In this document: positions 9,937 through 21,354 of the stretch, in pieces
Layout: each line of letters starts with the position of its first letter
Position numbering within the stretch: position 1 is the stretch's first letter
Assembly: GCA_951802195.1 (NCBI GenBank)
Contig: OX637633.1
Coordinates: 248,001 to 312,000, forward strand
Source: Tausonia pullulans
Lineage: Eukaryota > Basidiomycota > Tremellomycetes > Cystofilobasidiales > Mrakiaceae
Length of the DNA: 64,000 nt
Direction: 5' to 3'
Notes under the pieces: generated by a model
The model's database searches: none
Seen by the model: only the letters and a program-made list of their open reading frames with translations
Told to the model about the DNA's origin: nothing
Translations under genes and position numbers: made by a program

Positions 9937-12900
9937 TCAAAACTCCCCCTCGCCAGTACCTGCTCCGCCTCCGTCTGTCCCTGCCTGCATGCTCATGCCC
10001 ATGCCCACGCCCATCATCCCCATCCCCTTGCCCTGCATCGCGAGCGCCATTAGCGTTTGCGGGTCGCCCATGAATCCATTACTCGCGACGAAGGCCTCGC
10101 CGAGTCGCTCCCACGAGTGCGGATCGTTGAAGTCGAAGGCGATCCAGTCGAACGAGGCGATCGGATCTTTTTGTTCCTGGACGGGGACGGAGGGGTTCGT
10201 CGTTCCCATAGACTGTACATTGGCCGACGTATACGTAGCATCCAATGAGTTGGCTGCGCGAGCGATCTTGGCCTGAGGAGCCTTCTCGACGTCGTCGTCC
10301 TCATCGTCCACATCGATGTCGATGTCTTCTTCTGTCTCTCCATCGCCACCCCCCTGCGTCTCTTCGAGCTTGCGCTTCCGAGTGTCTCCACCGCCACCGA
10401 CGCCGCCGTCCTCGGAACGGTCCTCCGTCTTCGAATCATCGTCCGGGCGGATCGTACGGCCAAATTCATCGAGCCCCTCCCCCGTGGGCAAAGGTGGACG
10501 ACTCGATTGGACGTATGGGCGACCGCCAGTCCCTGATAAATTGCCGCCGCTGTCGCCGGAGGGAAGAAGCGGGAGAGAGGGAGGGGGTGGGCGAGGATTA
10601 CCGAAGCCATCCTGCGAAGGAAAGGGGGGTGGGTGCTGCTGTTGCATCGGCCCACCCTGGCCGCCGCCAATGTAGGATCCCCCTCGAAAGCCTCCTCCTC
10701 TTCCTCGGCCTGGTGGTCCCGAGAATTTGTCAACCCCAGGCAGACCCCCTCCCCCTGGTCCTGGTACCCCCGTCCAACCACCACGACTTGCGAAGCCGTC
10801 AGTCCTTCCTCCCCCACCGCGACCTTTGTCGAACCCTCCTCGACTGCCATCAAAGTCTCCTCGTTCTCCTCCGCGAGCAGCATTGAACCCGCCACGGCTC
10901 CCGCGCCCTCCTCCTTGGAAACCACTAGGTCCACCTGGTCCTCCTCCCGGGTAGCCATCCGTCGACCAGCCACTCTCCCCCGTACCTGGGCCACCCTTGC
11001 TGCCTTGAAGAGAAGGCCCACCTTGCCAGGGAGCGCCGCCCCCTCCGGAAGGTGGCGGCGGTGCGGTCGAAGGTCCAAAGAATTGTGGTCGGCCACCACC
11101 GCCAACAGGGGAGACGCCGAGCGGGGGACGGGGAACAGAATAAGAGTACGGCGGGGGGCGAGGAGCGTTGCAGAAGGGGGATTGGCCGGAGGAGGAGGAT
11201 GAGGGGTCAGCGGGGTAGTGAGCTGAGGATCCGGCGCCGTTGTGCGGCAGAGGAGGCGGGGGGTAGAATCCTGGTCGAGCACCGGGCGGAACGGGACCTT
11301 GCTGGGGAGAATAGGGAGGCTGATACGGATGTTGGTGGTACGGGGTTGTTTGAGAGGACGGAGGTGGAGTGGGTCCCGAAGAGGTCGCACTGCCAGATGG
11401 CAAAGGCGGTGTCGTGGTGTTTGCGAGCTGGGAGAGGAGGGCGAGAGAAGCCGGGTCGAGGACTGGCGGCGGAGGGAGAGCAGAATTTGGAGGTGCTGGG
11501 GAGGCCATGGGAACGGAAGCGGGCGTGGTAGCTGAAGGAGGCGTGATGGTTGAACTGCGCGGGATGAGAGAGGTCCCGAGGGAGGGTCGTCAGCACAGAC
11601 CCTTCGAGCAGGGACACTGCTTGCCTGATTCGTCTTCAGCACGTTGAAGGAGGACTCACGAGGGAAGAGGACTGCTTGAGCCAGAGCCAGAGCCACTGGC
11701 CGACTGGAGAAGCGCGAGCAAAGCGGCAGGGACGCCAGGTACCGCAGGCAATGGCGCATGGACAGAGCCAGCGGCGTCGGCGATCGTGGCCGGCAGCGCG
11801 AACGGCGTGCTCGGCGGCGTAGTCGTCGGGGTGGTCGACTTCTTGGGAGCCATTGATTTGGAGATAGAGCCTAATGAAGCGGGCACACATGGGCGTGTTC
11901 CAATACAAGATGGGAGGAAAGGAGTAGGGGGGGGGGGGGGGAAGGGGAATGCAACCGAGGGGCGATTTGTCTCAGTCTTTCTGGTCTCGCGCGACATAGG
12001 GGTTTAAAATGAAAATGTGTGTAAGAAATGCTCGGGCGGCAAACCATGGTATACCGCAGGGGCCACGACAACAAACCCGTTGAGCAGCAGCGCATTGCTC
12101 TCCCTGGACGCCGCCGATTCCAGGTGTCTGCATTCAGTCAAACGCGGAGGGACGATGCGGCGAACAGTTGTCAAGGACTCCTCCGCTGGCTGATTAACAA
12201 GCTGGTGAAGGCTTGATTTGTGATATGCTACGATTTCTCCTCGCACTGCATGTAGGCACTCGCGCATGAGAGGCCCACGCTTAGAGGCGAGGATCGCTCC
12301 GAGAGAACAAGCAGAGCAAGGCCTCTCGCGAGATGGAAGATGATGGGACAAGCGAGCAAGCAGGAGAACGTAAGGATGAAGAGAGAGACAGTAGGAGGCA
12401 CCTTCAGCGGCCGATCGAGCGCCAGCGGCTGCGTTGGCCATTTCGACGCGAGCAGACAGCCGGGACAAGACGCTCGAAGGGAACGTCGAACCCTTGGTCC
12501 AAATGTCCAGAATCTTCTTGACCTTCTCCTACGCAAAAGTAAAAGGGTAACCAACCGTCAGCAACTTACACGCAAGCAAGAAACGAAGGAGGCGACAGAG
12601 GGCGACCACCAGCCGGTCGGGCTCGCGGGAGCGATCTTCGAGAGGCCGGCAGCGCGTGCGACCTGCTCCGTCTCCCCCACCCAGCCCATCTACATCTGGA
12701 GATCAAGACCGACTCACCCTTCCTTCCGGCCAGTCCACCCCTCCATTGCCGATCATGTTGTCCATTAGCCCATCCAGCACGCCCTCGACCAAAATGAGGA
12801 ACCGGGCACACGTCCCGGCGTCCTCCTTGAGTTTGGCGCTGACGCCTTTGTTGACCTTGGACCGGCAAGCGCGGGAGAGCGCGTCAAAGCAGTAGAGAGA

Positions 12901-13394
12901 GAAGATCTTGTGCGGCGAGGAGTCGGGGAGAGAACAATGCTTGGCATAGAGAGTGGTGACGAGGTGAGAGTCATGCTTATATGAGTAAGGATGAGGCGGG
13001 AAGGAGTAGAGACAGGATGTCAGGCGACGGCGGCAGAGAGGAGAGAGACATATCTTGGCTGCTGCCCAGTCCGGACTCGAAGACAGGCACAGAGATGCCG
13101 GCAGATGAAGACCATAGAAGAAAGATAGACACACCTCGATGAGGGCCATGGCCATGTCGGTGAGCTTGTTCATCTTGCTCGAGGAGAGTCTCTTGGTGAA
13201 GATGACCTGATCCAAGAGATCATCAAAGGCCTGTGTCGTGAGTCGCAGTATGATGAAAGCAGCACAGCGGTCAGCCAAAAGGGTCCAGAACGACAGACGG
13301 CCGGGCGGCGGGCGGACGGATGAAACCAGGTGAAGGGAGGGAGGGCATGGAGCAGTAGACAAACCTTGAGCTCGGGAGAGATGCCTTCGGTCAT
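9937..13394 (-). CDS. Nrd1/Seb1-like RNA polymerase II CTD-interacting (CID) protein with Gly/RGG-rich tail
   Basis: Start MTEGISPELK at 13394, then an intron. The next exons give AFDDLLDQVIFTKRLSSSKM, LTDMAMALIE, HDSHLVTTLYAKHC, SLYCFDALSRACRSKVN, DAGTCARFLILVEGVLDGLM and KVKKILDIWTKGSTFPSSVL. This is a complete CID fold; the AGTCA...LVEGVL...LM stretch matches Nrd1/Seb1 rather than Pcf11. CID proteins bind phosphorylated CTD of Pol II and act in termination and 3' end choice. An intron of about 520 bases (12398-11875, phase 1) joins AAEG to SISKSMAPKKSTTP, then comes a Pro-rich stretch, about 170 residues of Gly/RGG, an acidic stretch (EEDIDIDVDDEDDD) and a conserved-looking end (FDWIAFDFNDPHSWERLGEA). 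No RRM is visible, although Nrd1 and Seb1 have one. Two adjacent genes are possible but the matching intron phase favours one. Confidence 0.75.
11927..11942. repeat. G homopolymer
   Basis: Run of about 13 G inside the 520-base intron of the CID gene (C run in its polypyrimidine tract, about 60 bases before the acceptor). Assembly length may be inexact. Confidence 0.7.
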
Positions 13395-13871
13395 CCTGCC
13401 GTGAGCGGATGGGTTGAGTCGTTAAGAAAACGCTTAGAGCAAAGGCGGTGAGCGGGCGGTGAAGGTGGGCTCGGCTGGAATTGGTGGTCGTCAGAGACGA
13501 GAGGTTTCCCTTCGCGGGCGCTTGAGGACAGCTGGGATGCCGCGAAATCGCGAGACTGGCCCTTGACAAAACAGGCCCCGTGAATGCCTGTCAACGCGAC
13601 GAGCCTCCAAGCTCCGTTCCTCGACGTATATATAGACAACAGTTCACCTTGAGCTACAGACAAAACACAGGTTCCAGGAACTATGGGATGCAACGTCTCC
13701 GGGGTAGCACACGCAGACCGCAAGACCTATGGTCGCAGGTGCGCGATGCCACTCCCCTGCAGTCGCTCGCTTGACGTCTCTCGCCACACCCTTCGCACAA
13801 CAAGCATGTTCAGCCCATTAGAATCGTTAACAGAGCGCCTCAACCGGCGCTCTTTCTCCCCCAGCTCCTGT
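13395..13871. other. Intergenic between CID gene and LSM4
   Basis: About 480 bases separating two genes on the same strand; it holds the LSM4 3' flank and the CID gene promoter. No additional gene recognised. Confidence 0.5.
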
Positions 13872-15144
13872 TCAAGCGCCCCGTCCCCGTCCTCCTCCAC
13901 CCCGCCCACCGCCCCTCCCCATACCCATCGGCCCACCTCGCCCCCGATCTCCACCGCCCATCCCACCCATCCCACCCCGTCCTCCACGTCCGCCCATTCC
14001 TCCACCCCGTCCGCCTCCTCGGTCGGCGGCTCCGCCCCGGCCGCCGCGTCCGCCGTTGTGCGATGGGTTAGAGCGGTTCGACTCGCGCTGCTTCGCCTGG
14101 TCGGCCTGAACTTGGTCGAGGACAGCGTCGGCGACTCGGAGGTACTTGATCTGAAGAGAAAGAGAAGAGAGAGAGGCGCAGAATCAGTCGATGGTGCCCT
14201 GTTGAGTACGCGCAAGGCATGAGACAGATGGCAGGGAGATCTGTCGCATAGCGTGAGCGCACCGGGCCGAGCCCTGGACACAGACATTAGACATTGCTAG
14301 AGTGGCCAAGTTCCATGACAGGACCCAAGCCAGCATGCACGACCAAGGGAGATGTCTCGTCGAGACAAGACGAGCGAGAACGGGCGTGACCGAGAGGTGT
14401 CGTGTCCGCTTGCTATCCGTGCAAGGCACTATCTGTTCCTGAGGCCGACCTCCATCAAATCCTCTCTCGTGATGGCCGTATAGAGCACCAGCGGGAGCCA
14501 GCGGTCTCCCCGAAGTTGGAGGACACCGGTAAGGACGAGGTACCGACGCGTTGTTCCTCCCTGCCGTTCTACCGCACTCCTTCCGGCTGATAGCCTCGAT
14601 CGGACCCCACAAACAGCCAACCCCCTCCCCCCAGTCCCATCATCGTACAGCCTGAGAAGCCAAGAGGAAGTCCAAAAACTCACCGTGTTGCCCCGGATGT
14701 AGCACTCCTTCATCTTCCAGAACCGCTCGCCGTCCGCGCTCGTCTGGAAGACCTCGCGGAGGATGACGTTCATGAAGTTGTCGCACGAGACGAGGTGACC
14801 GTTGAACGTCTCGCCGTTCTTGAGCTCGACCAGCTGGCGGGTGACGCGACGGGGGCGAGGGGAAGAGTTGGACGCGAGAGTGGACAGGCGGGCCCAAGGG
14901 AACATGGCACGAGCAAGGCACGAGCAAGGCACAAGAAACGGCGAGAGTACGCTAATCAGTGATCAACCCATTGTCCCTACCCTGGTTATACTTTTCCAGC
15001 GACGCACCATGGGCTTGTTAGTGGCGGCATTCAGGAGCGTGAGAGGCAACTGAAGGAAGAGGGGGAGCAAGGGAAGCCCTCATCAGAACGCTTATCGAGC
15101 AGCAACTTTGAGGCAGGACGCAGCAGGGCTGAACAACGAACCAT
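13872..15144 (-). CDS. LSM4: U6 snRNA-associated Sm-like protein LSM4
   Basis: The first exon is only the ATG (15144-15142), followed directly by a GT donor. The next exon gives [14 protein letters not shown], the next [20 protein letters not shown], then [20 protein letters not shown] and ECYIRGNT, and the last [15 protein letters not shown]. This is the Lsm4 Sm fold (Sm1 [19 protein letters not shown], Sm2 CYIRGxTIKYLR) with almost family-perfect residues. The tail is an RGG domain (about 14050-13875), as in fungal and animal Lsm4. Lsm4 is part of Lsm1-7 (mRNA decapping, P-bodies) and Lsm2-8 (U6 snRNA). Total about 160 residues. The ATG-only exon is inferred: it has the only ATG that precedes a donor and restores the family N terminus M-L-P-L. 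Confidence 0.93.
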
Positions 15145-15247
15145 TTTGTGTAAAAAAAGAACAATAAGAAGCAGAAGCGAGAGGCGAAGGAGCGTGGGGA
15201 TGTCGTCTGTCTCTTAGGACGACGTCAATGGTGGATGCGAGCGAGAC

Positions 15248-15447
15248 NNNNNNNNNNNNNNNNNNNNNNNNNNNNNNNNNNNNNNNNNNNNNNNNNNNNN
15301 NNNNNNNNNNNNNNNNNNNNNNNNNNNNNNNNNNNNNNNNNNNNNNNNNNNNNNNNNNNNNNNNNNNNNNNNNNNNNNNNNNNNNNNNNNNNNNNNNNNN
15401 NNNNNNNNNNNNNNNNNNNNNNNNNNNNNNNNNNNNNNNNNNNNNNN
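15248..15447. other. Assembly gap (200 N)
   Basis: Two hundred unknown bases, a conventional gap size, between the divergent LSM4 and bromodomain genes. It hides most of their shared promoter; open frames crossing it are meaningless. Confidence 0.99.
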
Positions 15448-15495
15448 CATCCAACCCACTTCCATCCTTCGTGTCCGACGCGCCTTATCAGCCCC

Positions 15496-18400
15496 ATGTC
15501 CGTGTCGACACTCCTCGCGTCGTCGTCCTCCTCCGGCGCCAACCCTGCCGCTTCGTCCTCGTCCTCATCCGGTCCGTTTCCTTCACGGCTTCCTAGCTCT
15601 TCGAGCTCCATCCCGCTCTCAGACGTCAGTGTAGGACTAATTTCAACCCTTGGACCCTGCTTGAAACACAACCCAAGACCCTGCGCGGACCGACTCGAGC
15701 GAAGTCTCGCGCGACCGGCTCCGAGCCCGGATGGAGGCTCTCCAGCGCGAGCTTTCGAAGGACGAGGACCACTTCAGGTTAGTCTGGCCTTCTTCCAAGC
15801 AAATTGATGACGGTGAGAGCTCGGACGTCGAGTGCAGGGGACGTAGATGGCCTGGAAGCCAGCAGCGAGCGAGAGCGAGTCGAGAGGGCGCGGACGGACG
15901 CGTCCAAGGCCGGGGTTCCGCGTGCTCGCCCTGGCCCTGGCCCTCGTCCTCGCTTCCTTTCGTGCGTCCTTACGTTCAGGCAGGCAAGACCAGAGTCCTG
16001 CTTTTGAATAAACGGATCCGAGACAGCCCTTGCATGAATGATATGCTGTCTTGGGCTTGAGAAATGCTAAGGAGCGGACCGAATGGTTGAAGGAAGCTCG
16101 TCGCGCGTCATTTGTGGGGGGACGCGCGTCAAGGAAGCCGTGCGGCACATAGTGTTTGAACGAGCTCCTCATAGCCCAGAGACTAATTGTTTCCTCACCT
16201 TTTTCCCATCTGCAGGACCCTTGCTATAGCCTTGAATACCATCACCACCTCGCCTCCCTCTCCCGTTGCCCTTCAAGCGACTTTCGACACGTACCTCGAG
16301 GCGCACCCAGAGATTCGAGATCGCGTCTCCAAGCGGCGGAAACTCGATGCCTCTCCTGCTCCTCCTTCGGCAGCAGCAGCAGCAGCAGCAGGGCCTTCCT
16401 CGTCAACGTCGCGATCGGAAGGCCTGCAGGTGGAGGATATATCGGTGTCAGCAGCGGCCAGCCCAGAGGAGACGATGGACGGCATCGAGGACCAGCTCGC
16501 GCTCGTTCCAGACGATGAAGAGCCCGTCACGGGAAGCGAGCAGCCGCCGCTACCGCTTTCGCCGAGGAAGAGCGGAGAGGCTGCTGGACCGAGCGAGAGC
16601 GCGAACTTAGATAAGGTGGCAGCGACGGGGATGGCAGCATCCACATCTACTGAGGTGGTTACCGCATCAACATCGGGCTCGATGAGCACAGTGGAGGTTC
16701 CCCGGCCTCCAACGGACATCCGCGCGAGCTCGCTCGCCCGCTCAACGACCTCTCCAGAGAAGACAATGTCGACATCACAATCTCTCGGAAATGGCAGCGG
16801 TGGAGGCAACCATTCACGCAAAAGCTCTTTTGGCGAGGAGGGGCCGAGCTCGACGGCCTCGAGATTCTCGTTCCCTCCTCTTCCTCCAAGGGAGCCGACA
16901 CCGCCACCATCGATGCCGCCTCCTCCGGCGCGGGCTGAGGCCGTTGTTGAAGAGTCGAATGGGAAGGAGCCTGCAGCTTCTTCTGCAACAGAGACCGTCG
17001 TCCTTGAGAACCCCAGTTCTCCCGAGCCAGTTATAACTTCATCCGGTGTGCCTCCTACCACCACGGACAAGGCGTCGACGGCAGTCTCAACAACGAAATC
17101 CCATCCCGCTTCGCCTCCCTCTTCATCTACTGTTGAGCAAAAGTCACTTCTTCCTCCTACTCAAGCCACCTCAGCATCCGCCGGCCTCGGCACGCCCCCG
17201 CCCTTCTCCTCCGCGGAGGACTCTGCGACCGCTGCCACGCCTAAGTCGTCCTCCTCTGCCCGCTCCTCAGCCACCGCCTCCGCTGCTGCTGCTGCTGCTG
17301 CTGCTGCCTCTGCCGCCGCGCCTCCGACGCCATCCTCGTCGCAGCCGAAAGCAATGCCCATACCGGCGCACCACCCCGCGAGCCCCGGCTCATCAAGCAT
17401 CTCGTCCGTCCCTGCTGAGGATGATGAAGTGCATCAGCAGCAGTCAGCGGTGCCACAGGAGACTCGCGGTCGACGGAAAGCCGCTGCCGCTGCTTCTTCT
17501 TCTGAGAGAGAGAAGGAGCCTGCAGCGACGAAGAAGGGTCGGGCAGCGGCTGTCGCTAGGCAAGATGCAAAGGAGAACATCAACAGTCCTGCTTCCACTC
17601 CTGGGACTGTTCCAGTTGCCAATGCCCCGTCGCAGCCGGAAAATGGGGTGATTAAGGAGGATGGGGCGAGCGACGAGGCAACGGTGCCACCGCTTGCCAC
17701 AATGGGCTCGACGACGAGACGGACGTCGTCCCGCTCGAGGTCGCCTCGACCTCCACTGCCGGGCGAGGAAGCTACGACGACGAGGGCGTCGAAAAAGTCT
17801 AGGCTTGGAACGCCAGCAACCACACCGGCGCCCCCGGCTCCTGCGGAGGATGTCGTGATAAGATCCGAGGGTGAGGAGGGCGCAGGCGCTGGCGATGACG
17901 TCGAGGACGCAGAGGGGGCGGACGACGACGACGAAACGGAGGAGAAGAAGAGTAGCGGCGCCATTAGCAAGGCCAAGGGGCCTGGCAAAGGATGGCGGAA
18001 GGGCCAGAGCAAGACGACGGAAATGGCCTCGATAGCAGCGGCGGAGAAGAAGAGGAAGAAAGACCCGGTCACCGCTGATGCCGAGTCCGAGACCGCGGAG
18101 GGAGATAATGACGAAGCCGCAGCCGCTGTTACGGAGGGTGAGGATGCTGCTGGCGAGGAGGACGAGGACGGCGAGGGAGAGGAGGACAATGATGGCGCCG
18201 AGGAGGACCACGATGGCGACTCAGACGATGACGACGACGAAGCGGACGATGACGATTATGGCCGGGCGGGCACCCGCTCCGGTCGTGCTACGGGACGGGG
18301 AGCTCGAGGCCGGAGTGCTCGTGGTGCGCGAGGAGCAATTGCGGCGGCTTCTTCGACCGCGGGTGCCCGAGGGCGAGGTCGAGGAAGGGGTCGACGGTCC

Positions 18401-19441
18401 GAGTCCTCGACGGCATCAGGATCGACTGCCGCCGCCGCCGCCGGGTCGAAACCCACGTCGGTCTCTAAGGCGGAGTCGACTTCAGCTGTGAAGAAGGAGG
18501 GCGCTGCGATGACCGCTAAGGAAGCCGTCGCCGAGTCGCAGGAGGCTCGGAAGCGCGCCCCTCGAAAGAGCGAGGCCAAAGGGAAGAAGGCCGAGGAGGA
18601 GGGTGACGGTAGCGGCGTTGGTTCGTCCATCCTTCTTCTCTCTCCCCTCTCTGCTGTGACCAAGACTAATCTTCCTGTCTTCGATGCAGAGGATACGCCA
18701 AAGCGCGAGAGCCGCACCGCCTCGACTCCGATGACCACCGCCGGTCAGAAGCGCAAAGCACCCGGCGGGCGCACGGACGAAAGCCCTGGACCCGGAGACT
18801 CGCGCGCGACCAAGAAGACCAGAGGATCTATGGCGGCAGCTGCCGCTTCCGGCGAGGGGATTGTTGGATTGACAGATGATGGAGGTGCGTCGTGCCTCCC
18901 TGTTTCATTGCGTCTAAGTTCCTCCTGGTTGATCCTTCTTCGGCTCCATCAGCTCCCTTGTCTCGTCAACAGACCCCAACTTCCTCCTCTTTCTCAGCCC
19001 CTGCCCCGAATCCTGTCCTTCCTCCTCGGACTTTCCGCAAGACGGTCGAGCTGCTTCTCGCCCAAATCTCAACCCACCGGTCGTCGTCTGTTTTTCAGAC
19101 AGCCATCCGCGACTCGGATGCTCCCTTGTACGGCTCGGTCGTCCGTCGGCCTCTGGACCTACGAACGATCGGCAAGCGAGTCAAGGAGGGCGAGGTCCAA
19201 ACGATTGATGAGCTTGAACGCGATGTCCTGTTGATGTTCACGAACGCGCTGCTGTTCAACCCGCGCGGCAGCGAGGTGTACCGCATGGCAGAAGAGGTGA
19301 GTCGTCGTTCAGTTGCCTGCCCTTCTCGGAGTACTAGACTTGACTCATTCTTTCTCTCTCTCACAGATGCTCGTCGACGCCGAGCGCCAGATCCGCGAGT
19401 TCCGGCATCTCCAGGCGCGACTCACCGCGCAGGAGGATTGA
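15496..19441 (+). CDS. BRD8/Bdc1-like bromodomain protein, probable NuA4 acetyltransferase subunit
   Basis: Likely start MSVSTLLASSSSSG at 15496, after the gap. Early exons give LRARMEALQRELSKDEDHFR, joined over an intron of about 440 bases to TLAIALNTITTSPPSP. The long central exon (16216-18620) is low-complexity: Ser/Pro/Ala-rich with a poly-Ala run near 17280, then acidic (about 18110-18260), then RGRGRGRR-type basic patches (about 18290-18400). The C terminus is a bromodomain: FRKTVELLLAQISTHRSSSV, AIRDSDAPLYGSVVRRPLDL, TIDELERDVLLMFTNALLFN. The acetyl-lysine Asn sits in FTNALLFN. The domain resembles BRD8 (A-P-x-Y-x-x-V-V-x-R-P-x-D-L) more than Bdf1 or Gcn5. BRD8 and S. pombe Bdc1 belong to Tip60/NuA4. 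It ends REFRHLQARLTAQED at 19441. An upstream exon hidden in the gap cannot be excluded. Confidence 0.82.
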
Positions 19442-19640
19442 TTGACTATCTCCGTCCCCATTATCTCTTCCCTTCTACTCCTCTTCACTGTGTCTCTTCC
19501 ATTGTCCTGCCCTTTCTTTGATCATTTGTATCTAGGCTCCGATTTGCCCTTTTTTTCTTTTTTCTTTTGCGGGTGCCATATCGTGATTAATGCGATCGAT
19601 CCATAAGGCTGCGAGTGCGAGCTTCGCCAATGTAAGCCCA

Positions 19641-20051
19641 TCATGCGAGGGCTCGGGTCCCGTAGGATCGAGCTTTGAGGCGGCTGTGTGGAGCACCCCA
19701 ACCAGCGAGCGAGAACGATATCTCCCTGATCATGGGCACTTGGAAGTCTAGCGGGAGAGGTGGCAGGGAGAGGTGAGGTGTAAGTCAGCCACGCGTCGGA
19801 GTTCTGCAAAACCTCGACATCACTCACCGTCCTCAGGATGCAAAATGAGCAAGCTCGGGAGCGATCTTGCGGGCCGTGAACATTGACCAGCAAAGCTGTC
19901 AGGAGAGATTGATGAGGGATTAGTGGACCTTTCCAGCGAAGTGAGGGAGAGGGCGACGATGTCGACACGTCTGGACTCACCTTCTCTCCTACGCGCCTCT
20001 AGTCTCCTCGTCGCTTATGACTCTTGCTTCTCCTTCTCCGAAAGCCTCCAT
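19641..20051 (-). CDS. Possible small hypothetical protein
   Basis: From ATG at 20051, MEAFGEGEARVISDEETRGA can be spliced to FAGQCSRPARSLPSLLILHP and then to DDFQVPMIREISFSLAGWGA, PHSRLKARSYGTRALA, ending at 19641. Donors and acceptors are acceptable and phases fit, and the last exon looks coding. But the start lies only 12 bases after the stop of the gene at 20063, so this may be 3' sequence of that gene. No family recognised. Confidence 0.25.
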
Positions 20052-20062
20052 ACTGTCTCTCC

Positions 20063-20620
20063 TCAGACCTCCGCGAGTTTTCTCCTCCATTGACCAGCCC
20101 TCCCCTCCCTCCCCAACAAGTTGCAGACCTCCACAAGCCCCTCAACCGCCTCCCTCCACTGCCTACTGCCCTTCGCGTCTCTCCTTAACTCCTTCTCGAC
20201 CCCGCTCAACTCCGCCTCGGCGTCTACCATCCTCCCCACCGCGATGTACTCCCGGGAAAGGGCGAGTCGGGCATCGCGCTGCTCCGGGGAGGATGTCTGG
20301 AGGAGGAAGACGTGTGCTTGGAGGTAGGGGATCGAGTGGGGTTCGCGCGCGAGGAGGGCGGTGAGAGTCGGGAGAGTGAGGAAGGGGGATATGGCGGGGG
20401 AGACACCTGGTGGCAGAGTCGAGGAGGGCGTAGCGAGCTTGGGGCTGGGCATGGCGGGGGAAAGGGTGATGAGGACCGGATGGTCGTGGGAGTTGGGCGT
20501 CGAGGGAGAGACAGGTCGAGAATCGGACTCGTTCTCACCTGTCTTCGACGGAATGTCACCTCCCGCAGGCATTCTTTCACATATCTTTGCAAACGAGCGC
20601 ATCTTGCAGGCCATTCCGAT
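20063..20620 (-). CDS. Hypothetical protein with helical C terminus, 5' exons unresolved
   Basis: An open frame of about 183 codons reads MACKMRSFAKICERMPAGGD, a Ser/Pro-rich linker, then the well-ordered SPFLTLPTLTALLAREPHSI, YLQAHVFLLQTSSPEQRDAR, SREYIAVGRMVDAEAELSGV, WREAVEGLVEVCNLLGREGR and a stop. The repeated helix pairs with small residues look like TPR-type helical hairpins, but no single TPR consensus is clear. In-frame sequence upstream (VHAPGFRNIG before the Met) suggests one or more 5' exons up to about 20960, which I could not place. The gene ends close to bL34m's 3' end region on the same strand. Function unknown. Confidence 0.5.
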   Translation of the reverse strand: MGMACKMRSFAKICERMPAGGDIPSKTGENESDSRPVSPSTPNSHDHPVLITLSPAMPSPKLATPSSTLPPGVSPAISPFLTLPTLTALLAREPHSIPYLQAHVFLLQTSSPEQRDARLALSREYIAVGRMVDAEAELSGVEKELRRDAKGSRQWREAVEGLVEVCNLLGREGRAGQWRRKLAEV

Positions 20621-20914
20621 GTTCCGGAAGCCAGGTGCATGGACTTGCTCTCAGGTGAACGAGTGCGCGTTGCGACAAGACGGAGGGAACAACTCGATGC
20701 GCGCGTACACTCCGGTCGCGCCTTGGCTCTTGCGGTGACGCTTGCCTCAAATATCGAAGGTCCTACGGGCGAACAGCATGCGACGAGAGGCTCTCCAGGG
20801 CCTGTGGTGAATACCTCTCCCCGCTGCACGACACACCGAAGAATCGAGGTGGTATGCGCGAGCAACCTCGTCCGTCCTTCGGCCCTGGTGTTCCGCTCTC
20901 TCTCGCTCCTGCTT

Positions 20915-20945
20915 CACGCACACACACATACACACACACACAAGC
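20915..20945. repeat. CA microsatellite
   Basis: An interrupted run of CA dinucleotides (GCACACACACATACACACACACACAA at about 20917-20942), just downstream of the bL34m stop on the minus strand. Simple-sequence repeat, no further role visible. Confidence 0.8.
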
Positions 20946-20982
20946 ACTACACAAGCACTCATGCCAATTGATCAAGTTGCCC

Positions 20983-21354
20983 CTACGAGCTCAGGAACTT
21001 CCTCCCCTTGTTGCGCCTGTGGCCAAGGATCTTCCTGCCCGTGTGGCTCCTCAGCCTCGCAAGGAACCCGTGCCGACGCTTGCGCTTGCGGACCGACGGC
21101 TGGTACTCGTCTCCGTACGCATTACCCTTGCCGAGGGCAGAGCTCGTCGAGAAGGACCGGAGAGAGGCGGCCGCGCTGAGGAATATTGAGGGCGAGGACG
21201 ACGCAGAGGACGCGAGGAGGGACGGGCGAGCGGCAGAGAGGAGGGAGAAGGGCGAGGAGAGGGGAGCAGCGGGCCGGAGGAGAAGCCGTGAGGCGGTGGG
21301 AGCCACCGAGCGGGCGACGAGGCGAGAGGCAGACGAGAAGGCGAGACGCGGCAT
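20983..21354 (-). CDS. MRPL34: Mitochondrial large ribosomal subunit protein bL34m
   Basis: A single exon of 123 codons. The first 75 or so residues ([20 protein letters not shown] and on to [13 protein letters not shown]) are Arg/Ser/Ala-rich without acids, a mitochondrial presequence. The C-terminal 45 residues, [20 protein letters not shown] then [18 protein letters not shown], are the whole bL34 family signature (bacterial L34 ends with G-x-x-x-L-x-x-R-R-x-K-G-R). bL34 is a small basic protein buried in 23S-type rRNA of the large subunit. No intron is needed. Identification is secure. Confidence 0.95.
   Translation of the reverse strand: MPRLAFSSASRLVARSVAPTASRLLLRPAAPLSSPFSLLSAARPSLLASSASSSPSIFLSAAASLRSFSTSSALGKGNAYGDEYQPSVRKRKRRHGFLARLRSHTGRKILGHRRNKGRKFLSS

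Noticed and set aside
10050-11759. Minus-strand open frame of 569 codons overlapping the CID gene tail
   Set aside because: It is the GC-driven shadow of the Gly/Pro-rich frame; its Arg/Ser-rich translation has no conserved order, while the chosen frame gives RGG repeats and continues the CID exons in phase.
12004-12468. Frames in the 520-base intron of the CID gene
   Set aside because: They break at both ends, and removing the stretch joins two exons in phase.
15214-15671. Open frames running through the N gap
   Set aside because: They exist only because N is read as an open codon.
15804-16170. Frames inside the first large intron of the bromodomain gene
   Set aside because: Intron sequence between matching donor and acceptor; no conserved residues.
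16273-17070. Antisense frames across the bromodomain gene's low-complexity exon
   Set aside because: Codon-periodic Ser/Ala-rich DNA keeps other frames open; the plus frame leads in phase to a full bromodomain.
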